Source: Buttiauxella agrestis ATCC 33320 | Lineage (GTDB): Bacteria > Pseudomonadota > Gammaproteobacteria > Enterobacterales > Enterobacteriaceae | Assembly: GCF_000735355.1 (NCBI RefSeq) | Contig: NZ_JMPI01000022.1 | Coordinates: forward strand, 62,025 to 126,024 | Length of the DNA: 64,000 bases | Direction: 5' to 3' | Shown: piece by piece, positions 8,801 to 16,736 of the stretch | How the letters are laid out: every line of letters starts with the position of its first letter | Numbering within the stretch: the stretch's first letter is position 1 | Made by a program: the position numbers and the translations under genes | Notes under the pieces: generated by a model | What the model saw: only the letters and a program-made list of their open reading frames with translations | Databases searched by the model: none | Told to the model about the DNA's origin: nothing

Positions 8801-9631
8801 ATGAGCCATTTCGACAAACTCAAGTTAAAGGACGGCAGTTCTCTTTATTTTAAGGATTGGGGAGAAGGGCAACCGGTAGTATTCAGCCACGGCTGGCCAT
8901 TAACGGCGGATGCGTTTGAAGATCAGATGTTTTTCCTTGGGCAGAAAGGATTTCGGGTCATCGCTCATGACCGGCGCGGGCATGGTCGCTCGTCGCAAAC
9001 CTGGGACGGTAATCATATGGATCAATATGCTGACGACCTGGCCGAACTGACGGCGCACTTAAATTTGAAAGATGCGATTCATGTCGGGCATTCAACTGGC
9101 GGCGGTGAAGTTGCCCGTTACATTGGGCGTCACGGTACGAGTCGCGTGGCGAAAGCGGTTTTGATCAGTGCCGTTCCGCCGATTATGGTGAAAACCGATT
9201 TTAATCCCAACGGTGTGCCCATTGACGTTTTTGATGGTATCCGCGAAGGCGTGCGTGCCAACCGTGCAGATTTCTTCAAAGAGCTGACGCTGCCGTTTTA
9301 CGGTTACAACCGTTCAGGGGCAGAAATCTCGGAAGGGGTCAGAGAGAGTTTTGTAGAACAAGGCATGCAGGGCGGGATTAAAGCGCTTTACGACTGCATT
9401 AAAGCGTTTTCTGAAACCGACCTGCGCGAAGATTTAAAGAAAATGACCATCCCGACGCTGGTGATTCATGGTGATGACGATCAAATAGTGCCGTTTGAGA
9501 CCTGCGGCAAAGTCACGGCGGCGACATTGCCAGACTCTATCTTCAAGGTTTATGAAGGCGGTTCGCACGGTATTTGCACCACGGAGAAAGACCGGGTCAA
9601 TGCGGATTTGCTGGAGTTTCTGAAAGGCTAG
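8801..9631 (+). CDS. Alpha/beta hydrolase, non-heme chloroperoxidase/arylesterase type
   Basis: This is a 276-residue single-domain alpha/beta hydrolase. The oxyanion region is FSHGWPL and the nucleophile elbow is GHSTGGG with Ser98. The acid is Asp227 in HGDDDQIVP and the base is His256 in GGSHG. This catalytic triad and the length fit cofactor-free haloperoxidase-like esterases, which hydrolyse esters and can form peracids. There is no signal peptide, so it should be cytoplasmic. A clear AGGAG ribosome site precedes the ATG. It is monocistronic and converges on a small minus-strand ORF. The natural substrate is unknown. Confidence 0.9.
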   Translation: MSHFDKLKLKDGSSLYFKDWGEGQPVVFSHGWPLTADAFEDQMFFLGQKGFRVIAHDRRGHGRSSQTWDGNHMDQYADDLAELTAHLNLKDAIHVGHSTGGGEVARYIGRHGTSRVAKAVLISAVPPIMVKTDFNPNGVPIDVFDGIREGVRANRADFFKELTLPFYGYNRSGAEISEGVRESFVEQGMQGGIKALYDCIKAFSETDLREDLKKMTIPTLVIHGDDDQIVPFETCGKVTAATLPDSIFKVYEGGSHGICTTEKDRVNADLLEFLKG

Positions 9632-9638
9632 CGTCATA

Positions 9639-9672
9639 CGGCGGGTAAATCAGTTTTACCCGCCGTTCAGTT
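9639..9672. terminator. Hairpin terminator between the hydrolase gene and the small ORF
   Basis: An 11-bp perfect stem, CGGCGGGTAAA (9639-9649) with TTTACCCGCCG (9655-9665), has a 5-base loop. It is between convergent genes, and a short T-rich tract follows on the plus strand. Confidence 0.75.
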
Positions 9673-9676
9673 ATTT

Positions 9677-9826
9677 TCATTTCGCCGCGACCGGCAACAT
9701 AATTTCTTTCAAAATTTCATAACGTTGCTGTGGTGAAAGCCAAATCAAACCTAACAATTTATGCGCCTGGTCTTCGCGTTCGAACTGCGTTTTTAACTGC
9801 ATTAAAAAACGTTTTGTTGTGTTCAT
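9677..9826 (-). CDS. Hypothetical 49-residue protein
   Basis: A short ORF starts with ATG at 9826 behind a near-ideal ribosome site, GGAGGTGA, six bases or so upstream. It ends with TGA at 9677. The product is charged and mostly helical-looking, with a Lys/Gln/Glu-rich N-terminal half and the segment LLGLIWLSPQQRYEILKEI. There is no signal peptide or membrane span. It lies between a strong terminator and an otherwise non-coding 180-base gap, so it is not a shadow of a larger gene. I do not recognise a family. Confidence 0.6.
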   Translation of the reverse strand: MNTTKRFLMQLKTQFEREDQAHKLLGLIWLSPQQRYEILKEIMLPVAAK

Positions 9827-9923
9827 AGTCACCTCCACTTTTGATAAACAAAGCATATGACTACAAACCCGGAACTAATAGTGAACTGATTGTTTTTTGT
9901 GTTCAGTGTTTGTTGGAACTGTC

Positions 9924-9942
9924 GGCCGCCAGTGCGGCGGCC
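9924..9942. other. GC-rich hairpin upstream of the small ORF
   Basis: GGCCGCC (9924-9930) and GGCGGCC (9936-9942) form a 7-bp stem with a 5-base loop. It sits in the AT-rich gap between the small ORF and the ArsR-type gene, and could be a weak terminator of the minus-strand operon ending at 10008. Confidence 0.35.
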
Positions 9943-10007
9943 TCAATAATGGGAGCATTTTTGAGTAGAAGCAGTTTTTAGGTATAAGCGCGATTTAAAA
10001 AGAGCGG

Positions 10008-10736
10008 CTAAGGCAGATTCAGGCTGAACAATTTCTTCATGGCAATCGCGCCGCTACCGGTCATATTCACTTCACGATATCCCGGCGTGCGGGTTATCCA
10101 GCCTTTGTGTAGAAGAAGCGTCATTAATGCTGAACCTGCATCTCCTCCCAGATGGAAACGTCTTTCGCTCCAGTCCAGGCACGGGCAGCAGGCCTTGCGG
10201 CGTGGATGTGGATCGAGCACGGCCCCGAGATTCTGGAGCTGAGATTTTCCCTCTGGTGTCAGCGCGTTGCCATCCGCCTCAAGCCATTTTTCCCGCAGCA
10301 TGAAGTCGTAAATTTTCACCGCCAATTCTCCCGCCAGATGGTCATAGCAGGTACGTGCATAACGCATGTTTACCGGCGTGCGGGGCGTAGGAGAAATGCG
10401 TGGGTGCATGGAAACCCCCATCAGGTTTTCCAGCAGCCCGGCAATATGTTGCCCCGCAAGGCTGTAATAGCGATGGCGGCCCTGTGTCAGGCAGATAATC
10501 AGCCCACTGTTGAGAAGCCGGGTCAGATGCCCGCTGGCAGTCGACGCGGCAATCTCTGCTACCGCGCTCAGTTCTGTCGCTGTCCACGCCCGTCCATCCA
10601 TCAGCGCGCACAAAATACTGACCCGCGAGGGGGCAGATATTGCGGAAGCCACCAGCGACATAGACTTTTCAAGTGAATCAGCCAGGTTGTCGTCAACTTC
10701 AGTTTTCAGAAGACTCATTGAGTCGGTATTTCCCAT
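10008..10736 (-). CDS. ArsR-family helix-turn-helix regulator
   Basis: This 242-residue protein has an ArsR-type winged helix in roughly residues 28-95 (SAPSRVSILCALMDG, then TASGHLTRLLNSGLI, then the RHRYYSL wing). A C-terminal extension carries CLDWSERRFHLGG, seen in a subgroup of ArsR-like regulators. It is the last gene of a three-gene operon and overlaps the ACT gene. The ATG at 10736 gives a 22-base overlap. An internal ATG at 10718 gives a classic ATGA 4-base overlap, so that Met7 start is a real alternative. The Cys residues before the DWSERR motif could bind a ligand or metal, but this is speculation. Confidence 0.85.
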   Translation of the reverse strand: MGNTDSMSLLKTEVDDNLADSLEKSMSLVASAISAPSRVSILCALMDGRAWTATELSAVAEIAASTASGHLTRLLNSGLIICLTQGRHRYYSLAGQHIAGLLENLMGVSMHPRISPTPRTPVNMRYARTCYDHLAGELAVKIYDFMLREKWLEADGNALTPEGKSQLQNLGAVLDPHPRRKACCPCLDWSERRFHLGGDAGSALMTLLLHKGWITRTPGYREVNMTGSGAIAMKKLFSLNLP

Positions 10737-11107
10737 TTGCGTGTTGCCTCGGCGGCACGGGTATTATCATCGGTAAGGAGAATAAGCTGATTATTGTGAT
10801 CGCTATACTGTACCAGAATGTTTATGCCACATTGAGCAATGGCCGCCGCTATTTCCCCCAGTTCCCCAGGCCTCTCCTGAAGTAATTTTCTTATCAGTGG
10901 GCGACACACATTCCGAACGTCGAAACCGGCTTCGGTCAGAACTTTACGGGCTTTCTCGCCGTCTTCCACCAGGAAATGAGCATGGCTTGCGTCGGGCACA
11001 GAGAAAACACCGCCGCCCTCAAGACCGACGCCATTCATACCCAGTAATTTGCCGAGCGAGGCGAGTGAACCGCAGGAGTTGGTGAAGATGACGTGAATAT
11101 CAAACAT
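10715..11107 (-). CDS. ACT-domain amino-acid-binding protein
   Basis: This 130-residue protein looks like two tandem ACT-like ligand-binding folds. The second (from about residue 70) contains RPGELGEIAAAIAQCGINI, the glycine-containing turn typical of ACT domains. The first includes GGGVFSVPDASHAHFLV. Stand-alone ACT proteins sense small molecules, often amino acids, and usually modulate a partner. It overlaps the monooxygenase-like gene by 8 bases and the ArsR gene by 4-22 bases, so the three are translationally coupled. The ligand and partner are unknown. Confidence 0.8.
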   Translation of the reverse strand: MFDIHVIFTNSCGSLASLGKLLGMNGVGLEGGGVFSVPDASHAHFLVEDGEKARKVLTEAGFDVRNVCRPLIRKLLQERPGELGEIAAAIAQCGINILVQYSDHNNQLILLTDDNTRAAEATRKWEIPTQ

Positions 11108-11423
11108 GCGCCTGCTCTCCCTTTTCAGACGAGTAATCTCTGACTACGTTGGCAATGCGTATTCTGTAAAACGAAAAAATCGACTGCTTGCCTTCCTGCT
11201 GCGCCGCTCGATGCATGGCATTGCATTTCCACTGGAGTACCGCGTCCTCGTTTTCCCACCATGAAAGCGAAAGAATTTTTCCAGGCGTGCTGATGCTCTG
11301 GAATCGTTCAATAGAAATAAATCCGGGGATGTCTGCCAGCAAGGGCTTCAGTTCTGCGGCAAGCTGAAGATATCGTTCCTGCGTCTGAGGTTGGGTGTCT
11401 GCTTCAAAAAGTACGGCAATCAT
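11100..11423 (-). CDS. ABM (antibiotic biosynthesis monooxygenase) domain protein
   Basis: This 107-residue dimeric alpha/beta-barrel type protein has the family features PGFISIERFQSI, a central LSLSWWENEDAVLQW stretch and an SIFSFYRIRIANVVRDY C-terminal strand. Relatives include cofactor-free quinone monooxygenases, haem-degrading enzymes and YgiN-like proteins. It is the first gene of the ABM-ACT-ArsR operon, downstream of a 140-base gap that must hold the promoter. The combination with an ACT protein and an ArsR regulator is not one I know. The substrate cannot be predicted. Confidence 0.8.
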   Translation of the reverse strand: MIAVLFEADTQPQTQERYLQLAAELKPLLADIPGFISIERFQSISTPGKILSLSWWENEDAVLQWKCNAMHRAAQQEGKQSIFSFYRIRIANVVRDYSSEKGEQAHV

Positions 11424-11504
11424 TGGCTCTCTCCTGTGTCAAAGTTCAGCCAGGTTATTACCGATAAAAGTGAGATGCTTCGGCAGACACCGAAATATGA
11501 ATGC

Positions 11505-11532
11505 GTTACCGTCTGAACCCGCAGGCGGTAAC
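11505..11532 (-). terminator. Hairpin downstream of the aldo/keto reductase gene
   Basis: GTTACCG (11505-11511) and CGGTAAC (11526-11532) form a 7-bp stem. There is no T-run, so it may be a weak terminator or an operator for the ABM operon, whose promoter must lie in the same gap. Confidence 0.3.
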
Positions 11533-11563
11533 TTAAATACATGGCGTTTATTCCTGCGTGAAA

Positions 11564-12598
11564 TTAACGGACGGTTCGAATGGCTGTATCAATCAGCTCA
11601 TGCTTTCCACCGCCCAGCGACGGGGCAGAAGCCGCGACCATGTCATGCGGGAAACCAAGCGAAATTGCGCTTGCGGCGTCCAGGCGTGATAGTTGTTCCC
11701 CCGTCAGTTGAACATTTACCGATGCGAGATTATCCGCAAGTTGTTCCGCTGTCCGTGGGCCAATAATCGGTAGCGTTCCCTTAGCGAGCACCCACGCGAT
11801 GGCGATTTGCCCTGGGGGATATCCCGTTTCATCAGCAATCGCCAGTACTGCATCCACCGTGGCAGTTTTTATTTGATTGCTCTCATCATGAATGACCGCG
11901 CCCAGACCTTGTGCACGCCCGGATTCACCTTTGCGATATTTGCCGGTAAGCAAACCGCCGCCTAAAGGTGACCAGCTCACCACACCCAGGTTAAAAGCCT
12001 CCGCCATAGGCAACAGCTCGCGTTCTGCCGAGCGTTCCACCAGACTGTATTCCAACTGCACCGCGGATACAGAAGACCAGCCGCGAAGTTCAGCCACGGT
12101 GGCAGCGGTTGCGACACGCCATGCCGGGAAATCAGAAAGCCCGGCGTAGAGAATTTTACCTGAACGTATCAGGTCATCGAGGGCTCGCGCGATTTGATCG
12201 ACAGGTGTGACTCCATCAGGCATATGCACCCAAAGTAAATCGATGTGATCCGTCTTTAAGCGTTTGAGACTTGCCTCAAGGGAATTCACCATGGATTTGC
12301 GGCTATTACCGGAGCGTTGAAGGCCCGCTTCAAGCGAGTCGCCGAGGGAAAATTTGGTCGCCAGCACAATATCATCGCGTTCGGTAGCGATGAAATCGCT
12401 GAGCATCGTTTCTGATTGACCAAACTGATATTGGTCAGCCGTATCAATAAAGTTGCCACCGGCTTCACGGTAGCGGGTGTAGATATTACGGGCTTCTTCT
12501 TTGTCAGCGCCATAACCCCAACCGTTGCCGAAATTACCCGTGCCGAGGGCGAGGGTTGAGACTCTAAGACCTGTATTTCCAAAGATGCGGTAACGCAT
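11564..12598 (-). CDS. Aldo/keto reductase
   Basis: This is a 344-residue NADPH-dependent oxidoreductase of the AKR superfamily (TIM barrel). The catalytic tetrad is Asp52, Tyr57, Lys82 and His125, within FIDTADQY, LATKFSL and WVHMPD. The start at 12598 is chosen over the upstream one at 12631 because AGAGGTGA lies five bases before it and family members begin MxYR-LG. Family members reduce aldehydes and ketones, so the role may be detoxification. It is monocistronic and on the same strand as the ABM-ACT-ArsR operon. The substrate is unknown. Confidence 0.92.
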   Translation of the reverse strand: MRYRIFGNTGLRVSTLALGTGNFGNGWGYGADKEEARNIYTRYREAGGNFIDTADQYQFGQSETMLSDFIATERDDIVLATKFSLGDSLEAGLQRSGNSRKSMVNSLEASLKRLKTDHIDLLWVHMPDGVTPVDQIARALDDLIRSGKILYAGLSDFPAWRVATAATVAELRGWSSVSAVQLEYSLVERSAERELLPMAEAFNLGVVSWSPLGGGLLTGKYRKGESGRAQGLGAVIHDESNQIKTATVDAVLAIADETGYPPGQIAIAWVLAKGTLPIIGPRTAEQLADNLASVNVQLTGEQLSRLDAASAISLGFPHDMVAASAPSLGGGKHELIDTAIRTVR

Positions 12599-12890
12599 GG
12601 CTTCACCTCTTAAAGGTTGTTTCGCGAACATATCTGTATATGAGAGAACCGCGATTGGTCAGACAGCGGTAACCTCAGAAGTAGACTCAACGTCCGTGAA
12701 AACTGTAGCCATCAGCTGAAAACTATCGAAAGGAGGGAATGCAGAGGAGATTTTTAATTTCACTAGAGTGTAGTGCATAGGTTGCAACTCACCATTTCCC
12801 CCATATGTCTTACGGGGGTTGCCGGAGCGGGTCGGAGTAGGAACTCGAATCGGAGATCCTGACCGACGAAAACGTGAAAGAACGGGTTTT

Positions 12891-12922
12891 GTAGGGTGGA
12901 TAAGCCGCAGGCGTCATCCACC
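12891..12922. repeat. REP-like palindrome downstream of rna
   Basis: GGTGGAT (12895-12901) and ATCCACC (12916-12922) flank an inner GCC/GGC pair. The wording (TAGGGTGGATAAGC...) is that of a dispersed intergenic palindrome common in Enterobacteriaceae. It sits 10 bases past the rna stop and may stabilise or terminate that mRNA. The rest of the 12599-12890 gap shows no gene. Confidence 0.6.
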
Positions 12923-12932
12923 GCTTTGGTGA

Positions 12933-13739
12933 TTAATAACCTACCGCATCCAGGCGGAATTGCTTCGCGCAGTTGCCCGGGTTTTTCTGTTTAGCGAATG
13001 AATCTTCGTTTAAAGGGCCGTTAATTTTTGCTGCATCCAGAGAGATTTGCATTTCAGTCAGGTAAGCCGGATTCCCGTTGCAGGTCAGTTTTACCGCTTT
13101 TACCGCATCGTCTCCCCAGCTTTTTTCCAGCGCTTTATTGAAGGCTTTTCGCGTCACGATTTTGCCGTAGTTTTCAGCCAAAAAGTTTCCAAAAGCGCTT
13201 TGTTTAAATTCACTATTCAGGCGCACCATGGTGCCGAAATAGGCATTAGGGTTGAAACCAAAACAGACGCCATGTTTGGCAAATTCATAACGATCCAGGC
13301 ATGACTGGCCGCCTGCGCCCGGCATGACTCCGGCGAGCTGGCTGGCGATATCTGGGGTTAATGCAGGCGCAGGTGCCTGGCATTTTTGCGAGCCGCGTAC
13401 CTCGGCCATGTTAGGAACCGGGCGTGTAGAGCAGCCGTAACGCATCCAGCGCTTTTCATCTACACCCCTTGCTGCCACTGACTTTGGCAAACCAGGCCAC
13501 AGACCATGCACCGTCAAAAAGGCACGTTTATCATTTTGTTCTTGCTGCGTTTTACACTCGGCAGGCTCATTGCGATTGCGTTCATGCATGCTTTGGCAAA
13601 AGCCCGTTTGCCAGGATAGCGCCAGGACATAACGATCAAAATCGCCATATTGCCTGGCGGTCAGCGGCTGCGCTTGCAGCAGGGAGCTGGTGGACAGTAA
13701 AGAGGTCAGAATTAGCGTGTTTTGCCACGTCATTTTCAT
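12933..13739 (-). CDS. rna: Ribonuclease I, periplasmic RNase T2-family enzyme
   Basis: The protein has 268 residues, the E. coli length. A Sec signal peptide ends near residue 23 (SSLLQA, then QPL). The two conserved RNase T2 active-site segments are LTVHGLWPG with His78 and EFAKHGVCFG with Glu152 and His156. Several Cys residues would form disulphides in the periplasm. The enzyme cleaves RNA with little base specificity to 2',3'-cyclic and then 3'-nucleotides. It is transcribed in the same direction as citT but is separated from it by a terminator. Confidence 0.97.
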   Translation of the reverse strand: MKMTWQNTLILTSLLSTSSLLQAQPLTARQYGDFDRYVLALSWQTGFCQSMHERNRNEPAECKTQQEQNDKRAFLTVHGLWPGLPKSVAARGVDEKRWMRYGCSTRPVPNMAEVRGSQKCQAPAPALTPDIASQLAGVMPGAGGQSCLDRYEFAKHGVCFGFNPNAYFGTMVRLNSEFKQSAFGNFLAENYGKIVTRKAFNKALEKSWGDDAVKAVKLTCNGNPAYLTEMQISLDAAKINGPLNEDSFAKQKNPGNCAKQFRLDAVGY

Positions 13740-13783
13740 GCGTTTTCTCGCTCGGGCTTCCAGAAGTCATCATATTTAACCAT

Positions 13784-13809
13784 AAAAAAAGCGCCTCACA
13801 GAGACGCTT
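13784..13809 (-). terminator. Rho-independent terminator of the cit operon (after citT)
   Basis: The 9-position stem AAGCGCCTC (13789-13797) with GAGACGCTT (13801-13809) has one C-A mismatch and a 3-base loop. On the minus strand it runs into seven T residues. It separates citT from rna. Confidence 0.85.
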
Positions 13810-13829
13810 GTTTCCAGAATGACTGACCG

Positions 13830-15293
13830 TTAGCTCCAGAGGGCCAGAATCGGCCAGCCGACGCACAACAACAGGCTGATATAGATCACGCCAAAAATGG
13901 CACCTAATCGCCAGTAATCTTTGGATTTCACATAACCGCAGCCATAGATAATCACGCCAGGGCCGGTGGCATAAGGCGTCAGGCAGCCCATTATGCCGAT
14001 GGACAGCACCAGAAGGATGCACAAGTGCTCCATGGGTACGCCCGGAATACCTTTACCTACGGCGAGGATCATCGGCAGCATAGTAGCCGTGTGGGCCGAA
14101 AGGCTGGCGAACAGATAGTGCGCAAAGTAGAACACCAGAACCAGCACGATCACCGTGGCGTTAGGCGAGAATCCTTCAAGGTGCGAGCTCATGGTATTGG
14201 CAAACCAGTCGATGAAACCGGACCGGCTCAGGCCGCTTGCCATAACGACCAGCGTGGCGAGGTTCACCAGCGTGTTCCAGGCACTGTGATATTTGGTGAT
14301 GTCTTTCCACGGCACGACGTGCAGCGCCAGCATCAGCGACACCGCCAGTAAACCCACCGCGGTGGCATCAATGATTTCACCGCCGAACACCCATAACCCG
14401 AGGCTCAGTAACACTAAACAGATTAAAATCATCTCTTTGCGTGTTAATGCACCCATCTCTTTTAATGCGCTGCTGGCCCAGCCAGACACCTCCGCGCTGT
14501 GCGTCACTTCTGGTTTATACAGCACATAAGAAAGCCATGGGGCGACAATCAGCAAGATGATCCCCACGGGCAGGAAACTTAAAAACCACTGCATCCAGCT
14601 TATCTGGATACCGGCAATTTTGCTGACGAACTCCAACCCCAGCACGTTAGGTGCTGCCCCGGTGATAAACATCGAGGAGCTAAGACTGGTACTGATCACC
14701 ATCATCCACATCAGGTAACTCCCGATGCGGCGCGATGAAGGATCGTTGGGGAAGGACTGGAACAGCGGCGGCAGGTTTTTGATTACCGGGAATACGGTGC
14801 CGCCGGTTCGTGCGGTGTTTGACGGGGTAAACGGTGCCAGCAGCACATCGATGATGACAATCGCGTAGCCGAGCGTCAGCGTCCGCTTGCCCATGAATTT
14901 CACCATAAACAGCGCGATACGGCGACCCAGCCCGGTGACTTCATAACCCAGCGCGAAGATAAACGCCCCGAATACCAGCCAGACCGTGGTGCTTGAGAAG
15001 CCCGCTAGCCCCCATTTCAGCGCCTGTTTTCCGGCGTCAAATGCAGGGTCTGCCAGTTCTTTAGCGTCGAACAGCAGGTAATCGCTGCCGATGACGCAAA
15101 TCGTCACGGCGATAAAGCTGATTGCCGTTGCTGGAATCGGCTCCAGAATCATGCCGACAATCATGGCGACAAAGATTGCAAAGTAGTGCCACGCCTGCGG
15201 AGGCATGCCGTCGGGCACTGGAATAAGCAGCATCACGGCCATCACCACTAGCGGGGCCAGTAACTTCCATATTTTATCTTTTGAAACAGACAT
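13830..15293 (-). CDS. citT: Citrate/succinate antiporter CitT
   Basis: This is a 487-residue DASS/DIT-family carrier, identical in length to E. coli CitT. It has about 12-14 membrane segments, with family signatures TPSNTARTGGTVFP and LTPYATGPGVIIYG. It imports citrate in exchange for succinate during anaerobic growth. The start at 15293 (MSVSKDKIWKLL) aligns with E. coli and has a GGAG ribosome site. A longer frame would run into citG. It is the last gene of citCDEFXGT, 26 bases after citG. Confidence 0.97.
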   Translation of the reverse strand: MSVSKDKIWKLLAPLVVMAVMLLIPVPDGMPPQAWHYFAIFVAMIVGMILEPIPATAISFIAVTICVIGSDYLLFDAKELADPAFDAGKQALKWGLAGFSSTTVWLVFGAFIFALGYEVTGLGRRIALFMVKFMGKRTLTLGYAIVIIDVLLAPFTPSNTARTGGTVFPVIKNLPPLFQSFPNDPSSRRIGSYLMWMMVISTSLSSSMFITGAAPNVLGLEFVSKIAGIQISWMQWFLSFLPVGIILLIVAPWLSYVLYKPEVTHSAEVSGWASSALKEMGALTRKEMILICLVLLSLGLWVFGGEIIDATAVGLLAVSLMLALHVVPWKDITKYHSAWNTLVNLATLVVMASGLSRSGFIDWFANTMSSHLEGFSPNATVIVLVLVFYFAHYLFASLSAHTATMLPMILAVGKGIPGVPMEHLCILLVLSIGIMGCLTPYATGPGVIIYGCGYVKSKDYWRLGAIFGVIYISLLLCVGWPILALWS

Positions 15294-15319
15294 AACTGAT
15301 TCTCCAGTAAGGATTTTTA

Positions 15320-16210
15320 TTAATTCGTGTTGAGTGTGTAGGGCATTAGTTCGCTTAAAAAATGGGTGACGATCAGCAGATCTGCGCTGCCGCCAGGGCT
15401 GAGATTGCGTTCGATACATTGCTGGTTAAATTCGTGCAGGTGGCTCAGATCGGCGGGTTGACGAATACCACCCCGGCGTAACAGTGTTTGGGCGTGTTGT
15501 TGCAACCATTGAAGGCCGGCGCTTCCGCCGCGCGAGGCGACGTTGGTGTCGTTGTTGACGGACATCAGCACCAGCAAAGTGTCGAGCAACGCGAGTTCGG
15601 AGTCACTTCCTGCCGCCAGGCGTGTGCGGTAATGGGGAAGGGCGAGTCTGAGCACCAGCGGATAGCCAGCCTCGGCTTCTCCGCGTGCCCCTGTTAGCCC
15701 CATCTGGCGGTAAAGGCGTTGCCCGGCGGTGTGTTGGGCGTTGCCGTTTTGCAGTTCGCGACCGGTTAAACCCTGGCAATAATTGGCGACGGTTTTACCG
15801 ACAGCTGCTGGCGAAATAACTTGCCGCTGCTGATACAAGCGCCCGATGGCGGCACACAGCAATCCCAGGGAAAAAATGGTGCCTTTATGGGTGTTGACGC
15901 CAGCCGTTGCGCGGAACATATCGGCTTCACAACCCATGCCAATCACGCGCAGGTCCGCGAGCGCTTCATGTGCTGGACAGTTGGCGTGACGGGCACCTGA
16001 CGCCATAAAACGCGGCAACCAGTGGCGGATGGCTTCGGCGCTGCGATGAAAATCCTCCAGCGCCATGTCTTTGTGCGCCCCGCAGTTAAAGCTGTCGACC
16101 AGGCCTGGTTTTGGGGAGAGGTTGACTTCAGTCAGCATCGCGCGCCATGCGAGGTCACAGCAGCCCGCGACGATATCGGCATCAAGCGTGGGCAGCGTTT
16201 TCGGCAGCAT
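15320..16210 (-). CDS. citG: Triphosphoribosyl-dephospho-CoA synthase CitG
   Basis: This 296-residue protein makes 2'-(5''-triphosphoribosyl)-3'-dephospho-CoA from ATP and dephospho-CoA, the precursor of the citrate lyase prosthetic group. Family stretches seen are [24 protein letters not shown] and [11 protein letters not shown]. coli CitG has nearly the same length (292). Its start lies inside citX, with a 29-base overlap, so the two are probably translationally coupled. Confidence 0.96.
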   Translation of the reverse strand: MLPKTLPTLDADIVAGCCDLAWRAMLTEVNLSPKPGLVDSFNCGAHKDMALEDFHRSAEAIRHWLPRFMASGARHANCPAHEALADLRVIGMGCEADMFRATAGVNTHKGTIFSLGLLCAAIGRLYQQRQVISPAAVGKTVANYCQGLTGRELQNGNAQHTAGQRLYRQMGLTGARGEAEAGYPLVLRLALPHYRTRLAAGSDSELALLDTLLVLMSVNNDTNVASRGGSAGLQWLQQHAQTLLRRGGIRQPADLSHLHEFNQQCIERNLSPGGSADLLIVTHFLSELMPYTLNTN

Positions 16211-16733
16211 CTAACAGTGCCTCCATGCGGGTGTGCAGCTCAGAAAGCGAGTGGGTTTGCTCCCGAGCACACAGGCTGGCATTACGCTGGCAAATCAGGC
16301 AATCGCGTGGCGGCTGGTCAAAGTCGCTACGCGAAAGAATTTGCCCGTGCGCAGTGAGCACATCCAGATCCCAAAGCCTGCCCAGCGGGTGCGACTGCTC
16401 AAGCCCGATGGTCGCCAGTTTCACACTCATGGCTGGCGCATCTATTGCCAGTAATCCTTCCGGCCCGGTGGCTAAAGGCAGGCAAGTCTGTTTTTTGATT
16501 TCCCAGCCGGAAAGCTCTGCCAGGTGGCGTAACTCCCTAAGACCATGATTAAAGATACGTCGCGTCAGTTCTGTGTCTTTTACAGGCCCAGGCGCAACGA
16601 TGGTAAACGAAACCAGCGTTACACCATGGCGTTCCAGCCAGGACTGTTGGCGGGTCTGGCGTGCATCACGGCTGGCGATGATTTCCGGCACCGTAACAAC
16701 GGCGTGGGTTGCAGAGGTAAGATACAGCGGCAT
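16182..16733 (-). CDS. citX: Apo-citrate lyase phosphoribosyl-dephospho-CoA transferase CitX
   Basis: The 183-residue protein has the E. coli length. It transfers the prosthetic group made by CitG to the serine of the acyl carrier subunit CitD. The conserved segment [20 protein letters not shown] near residue 40 and the Cys-containing [16 protein letters not shown] near the C-terminus fit the family. It lies 3 bases after citF and overlaps citG. Confidence 0.96.
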   Translation of the reverse strand: MPLYLTSATHAVVTVPEIIASRDARQTRQQSWLERHGVTLVSFTIVAPGPVKDTELTRRIFNHGLRELRHLAELSGWEIKKQTCLPLATGPEGLLAIDAPAMSVKLATIGLEQSHPLGRLWDLDVLTAHGQILSRSDFDQPPRDCLICQRNASLCAREQTHSLSELHTRMEALLDAAENAAHA

Positions 16734-16736
16734 CGT

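Noticed and set aside
12740-12790. MerR-type operator upstream of the aldo/keto reductase gene
   Set aside because: The sequence around CTAGAGTGTAGTGCATAG pairs only at its outer three bases, so it is not a convincing dyad.
15294-15419. N-terminal extension of citT
   Set aside because: It runs into the end of citG. The E. coli-like start with a ribosome site is at 15293.
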